From NCBI RefSeq assembly GCF_000010185.1, contig NC_010376.1:744001-808000 (forward strand): a stretch of DNA of 64,000 nt, given 5' to 3'. The stretch is from Finegoldia magna ATCC 29328 (GTDB lineage: Bacteria > Bacillota > Clostridia > Tissierellales > Peptoniphilaceae). Made by a program: the position numbers and the translations under genes. Below, piece after piece: positions 45,785-55,620 of this stretch (position 1 is its first letter; every line of letters begins with the position of its first letter). The notes beneath the pieces are model-generated. The model did no database searches and had not been told where the DNA came from. It saw only the letters and a program-made list of their open reading frames with translations.

Positions 45785-46789
45785 GTGATTACAATAATTT
45801 CATCAATTATAATATTTTTACTTGTAATTTTAATACATGAATTTGGACATTTTATTGTAGCTAAAATGAATGGAGTTTCGGTTTTGGAATTTTCAATTGG
45901 TATGGGACCAAAACTTTTCCAGAAAGAATCAAACGGAACTCTTTATTCTTTAAGATTGTTACCTGTAGGTGGGTATTGCCAACTAGAAGGTGAAGACGAG
46001 GAAAATGACAGTCCAAATTCTTTAAACAATCAGTCACCATTTGTAAGACTTAAAGTAATTTTAGCAGGTGCTATAATGAATTTCATTCTAGCATTTATTT
46101 TGTTAATTTTACTAATGTCTGTAAGTAGAGTTAGTACTGAGGTATCTGGTGTATTGGAAAATTCACCTGCATACTCTTCGGGAATACAAGAAGGAGATAA
46201 GATTGTATCTATAAATGGACAAATGTTAGAAGACGGAGAACAAGTGTTAGAAAGCATAAAAAAATCCAAAGGAGATTTGGACATTGTGCTGCTACGAAAC
46301 GAAAAATCAAAGAATATTAAAGTTACCCCAAGATTAGAAAATAATAATAGAAAAATTGGAGTAAACTTTCAAGAAGAATATAATATTAAAAATTTTAATA
46401 TAATAAAAGGATTTAAAAAAGGAATAGCAACTTTCCTTAACTTAACAGGAATGTTATACAAGTTCTTAGGAATGCTTATAACTGGAAAGTTAGGTCTAGG
46501 AGGAGTGAGCGGACCAGTTGGTGTTGTCAAGGAGATTGGAAATGCTGCAAAGACAGGTGTTGCTAATTTAATTTTCTTATTGGCATATATTAATATTAAC
46601 TTAGGTGTATTTAATTTATTGCCTATACCGGCATTAGATGGTGGAAGAGCAATTTTCATATTGATTGAGATGATATTTGGCAAGAAAATTTCTCAAGAAA
46701 AAGAGGGCTATATTCATATGGTAGGATTAATCCTGCTTTTAGGACTAATAGCTATAGTTACAATTAAAGATGTTATCAAATTATTTTAG
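45785..46789 (+). CDS. rseP: RseP-type site-2 intramembrane metalloprotease
   Basis: The 334-residue RIP protease has the zinc motif HEFGH at about residues 18-22, a PDZ domain (about 115-195, including NSPAYSSGIQEGDKIVSINGQ by its ends), and the second metal-binding site LPIPALDGGRA. About four membrane segments are seen. It cleaves membrane-embedded anti-sigma factors or remnant signal peptides. Start is GTG 45785 behind AGGAGG. A short terminator follows. Confidence 0.95.
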   Translation: MITIISSIIIFLLVILIHEFGHFIVAKMNGVSVLEFSIGMGPKLFQKESNGTLYSLRLLPVGGYCQLEGEDEENDSPNSLNNQSPFVRLKVILAGAIMNFILAFILLILLMSVSRVSTEVSGVLENSPAYSSGIQEGDKIVSINGQMLEDGEQVLESIKKSKGDLDIVLLRNEKSKNIKVTPRLENNNRKIGVNFQEEYNIKNFNIIKGFKKGIATFLNLTGMLYKFLGMLITGKLGLGGVSGPVGVVKEIGNAAKTGVANLIFLLAYININLGVFNLLPIPALDGGRAIFILIEMIFGKKISQEKEGYIHMVGLILLLGLIAIVTIKDVIKLF

Positions 46790-46800
46790 ATGTTTTAATC

Positions 46801-46820
46801 AGGCCTGTATAGGCCTTTTT
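46801..46820 (+). terminator. Short terminator between rseP and ispG
   Basis: AGGCCT (46801-46806), loop GTAT, AGGCCT (46811-46816), then T residues. It is small but GC-rich and may act as an attenuator within the operon. Confidence 0.65.
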
Positions 46821-46839
46821 AAATTTGAAAGGTGAAGTA

Positions 46840-47889
46840 ATGAAAAGAGAAGATACAAAAAGAATTTATGTAGGAAATGTTGCCGTGGGAAATGGAGCAA
46901 GAGTTACAGTTCAATCTATGACTAATACTGACACAAAAGACATAGAGAGCACTGTAAAACAAATCAAAGAATTCGAATCAGTAGGTTGTGATATCTCTAG
47001 AAGTGCAATAAATGATTTGGAAGATGCAAAAGCAATACCAGTTATAAAAAGCATGACAAATATTCCGCTTGTTGCAGACATTCAATTTCATCACAAATTA
47101 GCAATAGCTGCAATTGAAAATGGATGTGACTGCATAAGAATTAATCCAGGCAATATTGGAGGAATAGACAGGGTAAGAGAAGTTGTAGATTGTTGTAAAC
47201 ACCATAAAATTTCAATGAGAATAGGAGTTAACAGTGGATCTGTTAATCAAAAATTCATTGACAAGTATCATGGAGTAAATGTTGATTCAATATGCTACAG
47301 TTGTCTTGATCAAATAAGAATGATTGAGGATATGGGATTTAACGATATCAAATTATCATTAAAATCTTCTAATGTTAATATGTCAATAAAAGCCTATGAA
47401 AAAATGTCGCAACTTTGTAATTATCCACTTCATGTTGGAATAACAGAAGCAGGTCCTTCTACTAAAGGAATTATAAAATCGAGTGTAGGGATAGGTAGCA
47501 TTTTATCAAAAGGTATTGGAGATACTATCAGAGTATCGTTAACTGGTGATCCTAAAGAAGAGATTATTGTAGGAAGGCAAATATTAATGAGTTTGGGATT
47601 ATTAAATGAAGGGATTGAAATAATCTCATGTCCAACATGCGCTAGAACCAAGATTGATTTAATTAGTATTGTCAATGAGGCTGAAAAAAAATTGGATAAA
47701 ATAGACAAACATATCAAGGTTGCTATTATGGGTTGTGTTGTAAATGGACCTGGCGAAGCAAAGGAAGCTGATCTTGGTATAGCTGGGGGAAATGGAGTAG
47801 GATTAATCTTCAAAAAAGGTGAAATAATACGAAAAGTTAAGGAAGAAGAATTATTAGACGTATTAATTGAAGAAATTGAGAGGTTATAA
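46840..47889 (+). CDS. ispG: 4-hydroxy-3-methylbut-2-enyl diphosphate synthase
   Basis: The 349-residue [4Fe-4S] enzyme carries out the penultimate step of the MEP isoprenoid pathway. It shows VQSMTNTDTKD, VADIQFHHKLAI, RINPGNIG, and cluster Cys in SCPTCARTK and MGCVVNGPGEAKEADLG. The ATG at 46840 is preferred because AAAGGTGA lies upstream. It abuts polC with no gap. It would feed prenyl precursors to UppS. Confidence 0.96.
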   Translation: MKREDTKRIYVGNVAVGNGARVTVQSMTNTDTKDIESTVKQIKEFESVGCDISRSAINDLEDAKAIPVIKSMTNIPLVADIQFHHKLAIAAIENGCDCIRINPGNIGGIDRVREVVDCCKHHKISMRIGVNSGSVNQKFIDKYHGVNVDSICYSCLDQIRMIEDMGFNDIKLSLKSSNVNMSIKAYEKMSQLCNYPLHVGITEAGPSTKGIIKSSVGIGSILSKGIGDTIRVSLTGDPKEEIIVGRQILMSLGLLNEGIEIISCPTCARTKIDLISIVNEAEKKLDKIDKHIKVAIMGCVVNGPGEAKEADLGIAGGNGVGLIFKKGEIIRKVKEEELLDVLIEEIERL

Positions 47890-50800
47890 ATGCATTTATT
47901 ACTAAACGATGTGTTGAAGAAAATAGGTCTAAAATATGATTCAAGATATCCAATCTACATCGATAAATTAACTTACAATAAGGATAATGATGAGTTAGAT
48001 TGTTTGATAAATGTTCATAAAGATGAGAATAAAGATAATTTGTCGGAATTTATTCAAAAAGATTTATTGGATTTTATTGCAAAAATTAATATTGAATTTA
48101 TAGAATATGAAAATTCAAAAACGAATTTCTCAAAAGACATTTTGATTAAAATATTAAAATCACCTGATTTTTGTGAATATTCATCATGTGTTGATTTTGA
48201 AAGTTTAAATATAAGCGGTTCTGAAATATCAATTGTTTTTAATTTTGAGCAAATAAGGGATAAATTCATTTCAGATCAAAAAGATATCGAATTATCATCA
48301 TTAATAAAAAAAGCATATAATCTAAGTTATTCAATAAAATCTAAAATAGTTGAGTTAAGGGATAATGATGATTATATAAAAAATCTCAAAGAGTATGATA
48401 ATTCAATTAGAGAAAAAATAGCCGAATCAATAAAAGATACTCCTAAGCAAGAAAAAGAAGAGGTTAAAAAAACGGGAATAAAGTGTGGAAAGGACATAGA
48501 AAAGACTCCAATTAAAATTAAAGAAATTATAGAAAATGAAGATGATACTTGCATCAAAGCTGAAATTATTGATGTAGATGTAAGAAGCATAAAAGATGGT
48601 AAAAGTTTTATTGTTTCTTTGGACTTAAGAGATGACAGTGGAGCTGTTCTAGCAAAGAAGTTCTTGAAGAAGAATGAATATGAAGCTTTTGGCGACAAAT
48701 TGAAATCAGGAGTTTATTTATTACTAACCGGAAGATTGGAATTTGATCGATTTACTTCTGGAAAGTCTTTTTCAATAAAACAAATGCAAGAAATTGAAAA
48801 ACCGGAATCAAGAAAAGATGAGTACTATAAAAAGCGTGTAGAACTTCATATGTATTCTCAGATGAGCCAACTAGATGGTTTCATAGACTTGGATGAATGC
48901 TGTAAAACTCTAAAAAAATGGGGACATAGTGCGCTTGGATTAACTGATAAATCTGTAGTTCAAGGTTATCCTCAATTGTATGATGCTTGCAGCAATAATG
49001 GACTAAAACCACTTTTTGGAATGGAAGCTAAAATATTAGAAGATGATTTTAGAATTATAACTAATCCTTATGACTCTATGAATTTGCGAGAGTTTGTGGT
49101 TTTTGATATTGAAACAACAGGATTATCTAATGCAACAGAAAAAATTACTGAAATTGGAGCTGTAAAAATAGTAGACAATAAAATTGTTGATGAATTCAAT
49201 CAATTAATCAACCCAGAAATTCCAATACCAGAAAAAATAACAGAACTAACGTCTATAACAAATGAGATGGTAAAAGATATGCCGAAAATAGATGCAGTAT
49301 TACCTGAGTTTTTGAAATTTGTCGGAGACTGCACTTTAATAGCTCATAACGCAGATTTCGATATGGGATTTATCAAGAAAAACTGTATTGATTTAGGGAT
49401 AAATCCTGTAAGAACATATATAGATACTCTTGCATTTGCTAGGGCGTTGGAGCCTCATCTTAAAAACCATAAGCTAGATACATTGACAAAAAAATACAAC
49501 GTAAATTTGTTCAATCATCATAGAGCTTGTGATGATGCTAGAGCAACAGGTGAGGTATTCATCTGCATGGTTAATAACCTTGAACAAAGAGGTTTTAAAT
49601 TTGATATTAATATAAATCAAATGGACTCTGATTGGAGTATTTCTAAAAGAGAATCTCATACTGCTACAATATATGCCAAAAATTTAATAGGATTGAAGAA
49701 TTTATATAAATTAGTGACTGCTTCTAATTTAAAATACTTTTCAAGAGAAGGTGGAATACCAAAATCTGAATTGAATAAACGAAGGGAAGGTCTAGTAATC
49801 GGATCTGGAAATGAAAATGGAGAATTAATAAAAGCAATTCTTAGTTTTGAATCTGATGAAAAAATAGATGAAATAATTTCAAGATATGATTTTTTGGAAG
49901 TCCAACCACCTCTTTATTATGATGGTGTAAAATCTAAAAGTATGAGTTTTAATTTACGAAGTTGTGAAGAATTAACTAGAAAATTATACGATTTATCATT
50001 AAAACATAATAAACTTCTTGTGGCTGACTCTTATGCCAAATATTTTGAAAAAGAGGACTATATATTTAGAAATATAATATTGGAAGGTCAACCTAGAAAA
50101 ATTTACGGAGAAAAATTTCCTACATTATTTTTCAGAACAACTGATGAAATGATGAATGAATTCGGTTTTTTAGAAAAAAATGTGGCTGAAGAAATAGTAA
50201 TAGATAATACGATAAAAATTTCAGAGATGCTTGAGGAAATAAAGCCAATACCAGATGGAACTTTTCCACCGGTTATTGAAGGCTCTGATACTGAATTAAG
50301 AGAAATGACTTATAAAAAAGCCAGAAGTATATATGGTGATGATTTACCTGAAATTGTTGAAAGTAGATTAGAACGAGAATTATCATCAATTATTTCAAAT
50401 GGTTATGCTGTATTATATATTATCGCTCAAAAATTAGTAAAGAAAAGTAATGAAGATGGATATCTAGTAGGATCTAGAGGGTCTGTAGGATCAAGCTTTG
50501 TTGCTACAATGGCTGATATTACAGAGGTTAATCCTTTAATTCCTCATTATATTTGTGAGAACTGTAAACATTCTGAGTTTATTCATGATGAGAATATTGG
50601 ATCAGGAGTGGATCTTGATGACAAAATTTGTCCAGTATGCGGGAAACCATTAAAAAAAGAAGGCCATAACATACCATTTGAAGTTTTCTTGGGCTTCGAT
50701 GGTGACAAAGAGCCGGATATTGATTTAAACTTTGCTGGAGAATATCAACCTACAGTACACAAATACACTGAAGAATTGTTCGGGGAAGGTAAGGTGTTTA

Positions 50801-52155
50801 GGGCGGGAACTATCGGTACAATTTCAGATAAAACTGCCTATGGATACATTAAAAAATATTTTGAAGATAAAAACGAATATGTTAATAATTCAGAGATAAA
50901 ATATTTACAAAGAGGAATCTTGGGAGTTAAAAGAACATCGGGGCAACATCCAGGTGGCGTAATGATAGTTCCAAGAGATAAAGATATCGAGGATTTCTGT
51001 CCAGTTCAACACCCTGCAGACGATGTTAACAGTGATATAATCACTACTCACTTTAATTACAAATCAATTAGTGGTAGAATTTTAAAACTTGACTTGCTGG
51101 GACACGATGTTCCAACTATTATAAAAATGTTATCAGATATGACAGGAGTTGATCCATTAACTATTCCTATGGATGATAAAGAAACAATGAGTATTTTCTC
51201 TTCGATAGATGCTTTACACTTTGAAGAATTAATTGATGGATTGGATATAGGGACATTAGGAATACCAGAATTTGGTACAAATTTCGTAAGAGGAATGCTT
51301 AGAGATACTACACCAAAAACTTTTTCGGAATTAGTTAGAATTTCTGGATTATCTCACGGTACAAATGTATGGTTAAATAATGCACAAGATTTAATACGAG
51401 ATGGTGTTGTTGAATTAAAAGATACTATATGTACTAGAGACGATATTATGATTTATCTCATAAATAAGGGATTGGAAAAGAAAAAATCATTTAAAATAAT
51501 GGAAACAGTTAGAAAAAATAGAGTTCTGGATGACGATACACTAAACTATATGATTCAAAATGGTGTGCCAGATTGGTACATTGAATCTTGTAAAACGATA
51601 GAATATCTTTTCCCTAAGGCTCACGCAGTAGCGTATGTAATGATGAGCTATAGAATCGCTTATTTTAAAGTACACTATCCGGAAGCATTTTATTCAACAT
51701 TTTTTACAATAAAATTGCAAGATTATCCAGGCGATGTAATTGTAAGAGGATTGAGTGCAATTAGAGAAGAAATGCAATACTTGAAAGATAAGTACAAAGA
51801 ATCAAATTCTAAGATGACAGCAAAAGATAGCAACAAATATTCTGTATTAGAAGTTGCAGAAGAAATGTATTGTAGAGGGATAAAACAATCAAGAGTGGAT
51901 TTATATAAATCAGATAAAGCGCGATTTAAAGTTTTGGAAAAAGGATTCATTCAACCTCCTTTTAATGCCTTAGAAGGTGTAAGCGACGCAAACTCTATTG
52001 CTATCTTTGAAGAAATCCAAAAAGGTGATTTTATTTCTAAACAAGATTTTGCCGTTAGAACAAAAGTTAACAAAACAGCACTAGAAATACTAGAAAATCA
52101 CGGTGTATTAGATGGTTTACAAAATGAAAACCAAATAAGTTTATTTGATTTTTAG
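47890..52155 (+). CDS. polC: DNA polymerase III alpha subunit, PolC type
   Basis: The 1421-residue gram-positive replicative polymerase has an N-terminal domain, an OB fold (about 205-305), a PHP domain split by the proofreading exonuclease (VFDIETTGLSNATEKITEIG, about 400-570), and the polymerase core with catalytic Asp943 and Asp945 in EPDIDLNF, GVKRTSGQHPGGVM and a four-Cys zinc motif (CENCKH, CPVCGK). PHP ligands are changed: Tyr322 in VELHMYSQ and Lys354 in LTDKSVVQ, where His is normal. It follows ispG directly. Confidence 0.97.
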   Translation: MHLLLNDVLKKIGLKYDSRYPIYIDKLTYNKDNDELDCLINVHKDENKDNLSEFIQKDLLDFIAKINIEFIEYENSKTNFSKDILIKILKSPDFCEYSSCVDFESLNISGSEISIVFNFEQIRDKFISDQKDIELSSLIKKAYNLSYSIKSKIVELRDNDDYIKNLKEYDNSIREKIAESIKDTPKQEKEEVKKTGIKCGKDIEKTPIKIKEIIENEDDTCIKAEIIDVDVRSIKDGKSFIVSLDLRDDSGAVLAKKFLKKNEYEAFGDKLKSGVYLLLTGRLEFDRFTSGKSFSIKQMQEIEKPESRKDEYYKKRVELHMYSQMSQLDGFIDLDECCKTLKKWGHSALGLTDKSVVQGYPQLYDACSNNGLKPLFGMEAKILEDDFRIITNPYDSMNLREFVVFDIETTGLSNATEKITEIGAVKIVDNKIVDEFNQLINPEIPIPEKITELTSITNEMVKDMPKIDAVLPEFLKFVGDCTLIAHNADFDMGFIKKNCIDLGINPVRTYIDTLAFARALEPHLKNHKLDTLTKKYNVNLFNHHRACDDARATGEVFICMVNNLEQRGFKFDININQMDSDWSISKRESHTATIYAKNLIGLKNLYKLVTASNLKYFSREGGIPKSELNKRREGLVIGSGNENGELIKAILSFESDEKIDEIISRYDFLEVQPPLYYDGVKSKSMSFNLRSCEELTRKLYDLSLKHNKLLVADSYAKYFEKEDYIFRNIILEGQPRKIYGEKFPTLFFRTTDEMMNEFGFLEKNVAEEIVIDNTIKISEMLEEIKPIPDGTFPPVIEGSDTELREMTYKKARSIYGDDLPEIVESRLERELSSIISNGYAVLYIIAQKLVKKSNEDGYLVGSRGSVGSSFVATMADITEVNPLIPHYICENCKHSEFIHDENIGSGVDLDDKICPVCGKPLKKEGHNIPFEVFLGFDGDKEPDIDLNFAGEYQPTVHKYTEELFGEGKVFRAGTIGTISDKTAYGYIKKYFEDKNEYVNNSEIKYLQRGILGVKRTSGQHPGGVMIVPRDKDIEDFCPVQHPADDVNSDIITTHFNYKSISGRILKLDLLGHDVPTIIKMLSDMTGVDPLTIPMDDKETMSIFSSIDALHFEELIDGLDIGTLGIPEFGTNFVRGMLRDTTPKTFSELVRISGLSHGTNVWLNNAQDLIRDGVVELKDTICTRDDIMIYLINKGLEKKKSFKIMETVRKNRVLDDDTLNYMIQNGVPDWYIESCKTIEYLFPKAHAVAYVMMSYRIAYFKVHYPEAFYSTFFTIKLQDYPGDVIVRGLSAIREEMQYLKDKYKESNSKMTAKDSNKYSVLEVAEEMYCRGIKQSRVDLYKSDKARFKVLEKGFIQPPFNALEGVSDANSIAIFEEIQKGDFISKQDFAVRTKVNKTALEILENHGVLDGLQNENQISLFDF

Positions 52156-52169
52156 TGATATGTTATAAT
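52146..52169 (+). promoter_or_regulatory. Extended -10 promoter before phoH
   Basis: TGTTATAAT (hexamer 52164-52169) lies just after the polC stop and about 19 bases before the phoH ATG. A TTGATT at 52146-52151 is too close (12 bases) to be a standard -35. Confidence 0.5.
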
Positions 52170-52187
52170 TAGATAAATGGAGTGATT

Positions 52188-53171
52188 ATGGATAAAAATT
52201 TAATTTACAAAACAAATAACGAAAAATTAATAACTTTTATTTTTGGACAATTAGAAAAAAACTCAAAAAAAATTGAAGAAACTTGTGATGTTAAACTTAA
52301 GATATCTGAAGAGGGTATTTTGATTAGTGGTTCTGATATAAATATTGAAAGTGTTGGCAAATTAATTGAATCACTTGATACACATACTTTATCTGGAAAC
52401 GAAGTGACAGATCAAGATTTAGATTATTTGCTTTCTAATTTGGAAAAAATAAAACAAGATAACATTTCAAAAATTAAAGACTATGTAATCTGCTACAATT
52501 CAAAAGGCAAACCTCTTAAACCCAAAACAGTTAATCAAAGAAATTATGTTGAAATGATTAATAAAAATGATATTGTTTTCGGAATTGGACCAGCAGGTAC
52601 CGGAAAAACTTACTTGGCAATGGCGATGGCTATAAATGCTTTTAGAAACAACGAGGTAGATAGAATAATTTTAACTAGACCAGCTGTTGAAGCTGGAGAA
52701 AGTTTAGGATTTTTACCTGGAGATCTTCAAGAAAAAATTGATCCTTATTTAAGACCAATTTATGATGCTATGTTTGATATCTTAGGTTATGAGAATTTTG
52801 AAAAATTCAAAGATAGAGGATTAATCGAAGTAGCGCCATTGGCATATATGAGAGGAAGAACATTGGATAATGCATACATTATTTTAGATGAAGCTCAAAA
52901 TACAACCAATGAACAAATGAAGATGTTTCTGACCAGAATAGGATACGGATCAAAAGCCATTGTTACTGGAGACATTACCCAAGTGGACTTACCAAGAGGA
53001 AAAAAATCAGGACTGCTAGTAGCCACTAATATCCTTAGAAATATAAAAGGAATAAGCTTTTTAGAGTTTGAAAAAACAGATGTTGTACGTCATCCGCTAG
53101 TACAAAAAATTATTGGAGCTTATGAAAATTTAGAAAATAATAGGTCGAATTATGATAATACAGATAAGTAA
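52188..53171 (+). CDS. phoH: PhoH-family ATPase
   Basis: The 327-residue protein has Walker A FGIGPAGTGKTYLAMAMA and Walker B YIILDEAQNTTNEQMKMFL, plus ITRPAVEAG-like (ILTRPAVEAGESLGFLPGD by its ends) signatures. PhoH/YbeZ proteins pair with YbeY in rRNA processing. The ATG at 52188 is 5 bases after GGAG; a GTG two codons earlier is part of that ribosome binding site. It overlaps ybeY by 20 bases. Confidence 0.94.
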   Translation: MDKNLIYKTNNEKLITFIFGQLEKNSKKIEETCDVKLKISEEGILISGSDINIESVGKLIESLDTHTLSGNEVTDQDLDYLLSNLEKIKQDNISKIKDYVICYNSKGKPLKPKTVNQRNYVEMINKNDIVFGIGPAGTGKTYLAMAMAINAFRNNEVDRIILTRPAVEAGESLGFLPGDLQEKIDPYLRPIYDAMFDILGYENFEKFKDRGLIEVAPLAYMRGRTLDNAYIILDEAQNTTNEQMKMFLTRIGYGSKAIVTGDITQVDLPRGKKSGLLVATNILRNIKGISFLEFEKTDVVRHPLVQKIIGAYENLENNRSNYDNTDK

Positions 53172-53613
53172 TAGACAAGAAGATTTTCAAATTGATGATG
53201 AATTGACATCAGATATTGAAAAATCAATAAGAATATGCTTGCTTCAAGAATTAAATGACGATAATTATGAAATATCTTTATCTTTTGTTAGTGAATCAGA
53301 AATTAGGAAATTAAATAGTGATTATCGAGATAAAGACAGTGTAACAGATGTGTTAAGTTTTCCTTTAGATGATGATTTTGCAATTCAAACAAATCTTTTG
53401 GGAGATATAATTATATGCTGCAAAAGAGCTATTGAACAAGCAAAAGAATACAATCATTCTATTAAAAGAGAAATTGTGTACTTAGTAGTTCATTCAATGT
53501 TTCATTTGTTAGGTTATGATCATATTGATGAAAGCGATAGAATTATTATGCGAAACAAGGAAAAATCAGCATTGAAAGAAATAGGTATTTATAAAGATGA
53601 AGAATTTAAATAG
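53152..53613 (+). CDS. ybeY: Endoribonuclease YbeY
   Basis: The 153-residue metalloprotein has the zinc motif VHSMFHLLGYDHIDESD (H-x3-H-x5-H) and RDKDSVTDVLSFP. YbeY matures 16S rRNA and takes part in ribosome quality control. It overlaps phoH by 20 bases and the next gene by 17. Confidence 0.95.
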   Translation: MIIQISNRQEDFQIDDELTSDIEKSIRICLLQELNDDNYEISLSFVSESEIRKLNSDYRDKDSVTDVLSFPLDDDFAIQTNLLGDIIICCKRAIEQAKEYNHSIKREIVYLVVHSMFHLLGYDHIDESDRIIMRNKEKSALKEIGIYKDEEFK

Positions 53614-54340
53614 CAAATCAAAAGATAAAAACATTTCAAAAAATACATCTTTTATTACTAGCTTTCAATACGCAATGGATGGAATTATACATTGCTTGAA
53701 AAATGAAAGAAACTTTAGAACTGATATACTGATGACTGTTTTGGTCATGATAGCATCATTGATGTTCGACTTATCTAGAGTTGAAATGGCATGCTTGTGT
53801 ATAACTATAACTTTCATACTCATGGCAGAAATGATTAACACTGCAATTGAAACTATAGTTGATTTAATTTACGATAAATACGACGATAAAGCAAAGATAG
53901 CAAAAGATGTAGGAGCTGGGGCAGTGCTACTAGCTGCTTTTAATTCTATTTTTGTAGGTTATTTTATGTTTTATGATAGAATTGTGCCTCTAAGTCACAC
54001 AGCAGTAATCAAATTACAAAACTCACCTACCCATTTGACATTTATAGCTTTGATTTTGGTAGTTGTTATAACTTTAGTTTTAAAAAGTTTTATATATCAG
54101 AATAAATGGACATATTTACAAGGTGGTAGCGTAAGTGGCCATTCATCAGTTTCTTTTTGTAGTGCTACTATTATTGCTCTTCTAGCAAATAATACACTCG
54201 TGACGATACTATCATATTTTATAGCTTTTTTAGTTGCAGAAAGTAGGGTAGAAGGCAAGATCCATACGTTAAGTCAAGTTATAGTTGGTGGTATTATTGG
54301 GACTTTAGTAGCTATATTATTATTTAAAGTGATTATTTAG
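53597..54340 (+). CDS. Fusion of diacylglycerol/undecaprenol kinase and PAP2 phosphatase
   Basis: The 247-residue membrane protein joins a DgkA-type kinase (about 15-125: FRTDILMTVLVMIASL, MAEMINTAIETIVDL, KDVGAGAVLLAA) to a PAP2-like phosphatase (about 140-245: GGSVSGHSSVSF and ESRVEGKIHTLSQVIVGG). In firmicutes this kinase family phosphorylates undecaprenol, and PAP2 enzymes dephosphorylate lipid carriers or phosphatidate, so one protein may cycle the carrier. The PAP2 motif 3 Asp (normally three residues after His) is Gln, and motif 1 is not evident. It overlaps ybeY. Confidence 0.88.
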   Translation: MKNLNSKSKDKNISKNTSFITSFQYAMDGIIHCLKNERNFRTDILMTVLVMIASLMFDLSRVEMACLCITITFILMAEMINTAIETIVDLIYDKYDDKAKIAKDVGAGAVLLAAFNSIFVGYFMFYDRIVPLSHTAVIKLQNSPTHLTFIALILVVVITLVLKSFIYQNKWTYLQGGSVSGHSSVSFCSATIIALLANNTLVTILSYFIAFLVAESRVEGKIHTLSQVIVGGIIGTLVAILLFKVII

Positions 54341-54347
54341 GAGTATT

Positions 54348-54743
54348 ATGGAAATTAATAAAATGTACAAAATTGCTTTGCAATATAAACAAAACGCATA
54401 CACACCATATTCTAACTATAATGTAGGATGCTGTGTAAAAGACACAGACGGAAACTATTTTGGGGGTTGTAATATCGAAAATGCATCATTCAGTCCCACT
54501 ATTTGTGCTGAAAGAACTGCTATTTCAAAGATGGTTTCTGAAGGATGTAAATTAATAGATACAATTTTAATAATTGGAGATTCAGATTTTACGTATCCTT
54601 GTGGAGTTTGTAGACAGGTGATTAAAGAATTTTCTAATGAAGATACTAGGATAATAGTAGCTAGAAATGATAAAGATTACAAAATTTATAATATTGAAGA
54701 GTTACTACCTCATGGATTTAGTGGAGATGATGTAAATGTTTAA
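54348..54743 (+). CDS. cdd: Cytidine deaminase
   Basis: The 131-residue tetrameric-type enzyme deaminates cytidine to uridine for salvage. Zinc and catalytic residues are in PTICAERTA and YPCGVCRQV; YTPYSNYNVG opens the core. AGGAG precedes the ATG. It overlaps era by 8 bases in the conserved ybeY-dgk-cdd-era order of firmicutes. Confidence 0.96.
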   Translation: MEINKMYKIALQYKQNAYTPYSNYNVGCCVKDTDGNYFGGCNIENASFSPTICAERTAISKMVSEGCKLIDTILIIGDSDFTYPCGVCRQVIKEFSNEDTRIIVARNDKDYKIYNIEELLPHGFSGDDVNV

Positions 54744-55620
54744 ATCAGGATTTGTTTCAGTAATAGGAAGAAGTAATGTAGGGAAATCAACTCTTTTAAA
54801 TAGAGTTTTAGGAGAAAAGCTAACGATTATTTCAGACAAACCACAAACTACCAGAAATAAAATTCAACTTATATATACAGATGAAAATATGCAAGCAATA
54901 TTTCTAGATACACCAGGAATACAAACACCAAAAAATAAACTTGGAGATTATATGCTTAAAGTATCAATGTCAACATTGAATGAGGTTGATGTTATAACAT
55001 ATATTGTTGATACCACAGAAGAAATAGGAAAGCTGGATTCAGAAATTATAGAAAAACTAAGATTAGTTAATACAAAAATTATTTTATTAATCAATAAAAT
55101 TGATAAAATAGCAAGTGATAAAGTTAATGAACTAGTAGAAATGTATACTAAAGTTGGAATATTCGAACAAATAATTCCTATTAGTGCTTTGAATGGGGAT
55201 AATATTGAAGGATATTTAACCTCTCTTCGTAATACATTACCAGATGGACCTATGTATTATGATAAAGATAGTGTAACTGATCAACCTATTAGGCAGATTG
55301 TACAAGAACTAATCAGGGAAAAGGCACTTATCAATTTATCTGATGAATTACCACACGGAATAGCTATAACTATTGAAAAATTCAAAGAGAGACAAGATAA
55401 GAAGTTAATAGATATAGACGCTACAATTATCGTTGAGAAAAAAAGTCATAAAGGTATGGTAATTGGGAAAAAAGGATCAATGATTAAAAAAATAGGAACT
55501 GATGCCAGAATAGATATAGAGCAATTATTAGATACTAAAGTAAATCTTAAACTTTGGGTTAAAATAGATGAAGAGTGGAGAAATAAAGATTCTAGATTAA
55601 GGTATTTGGGATACAACTAA
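54736..55620 (+). CDS. era: GTPase Era
   Basis: The 294-residue GTPase assists 16S rRNA maturation and 30S assembly. G motifs are GRSNVGKSTLLN, DTPGIQTPKN and NKIDK. The C-terminal KH domain has HKGMVIGKKGSMIKKIG. It overlaps cdd by 8 bases and recO by one. Confidence 0.97.
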   Translation: MFKSGFVSVIGRSNVGKSTLLNRVLGEKLTIISDKPQTTRNKIQLIYTDENMQAIFLDTPGIQTPKNKLGDYMLKVSMSTLNEVDVITYIVDTTEEIGKLDSEIIEKLRLVNTKIILLINKIDKIASDKVNELVEMYTKVGIFEQIIPISALNGDNIEGYLTSLRNTLPDGPMYYDKDSVTDQPIRQIVQELIREKALINLSDELPHGIAITIEKFKERQDKKLIDIDATIIVEKKSHKGMVIGKKGSMIKKIGTDARIDIEQLLDTKVNLKLWVKIDEEWRNKDSRLRYLGYN

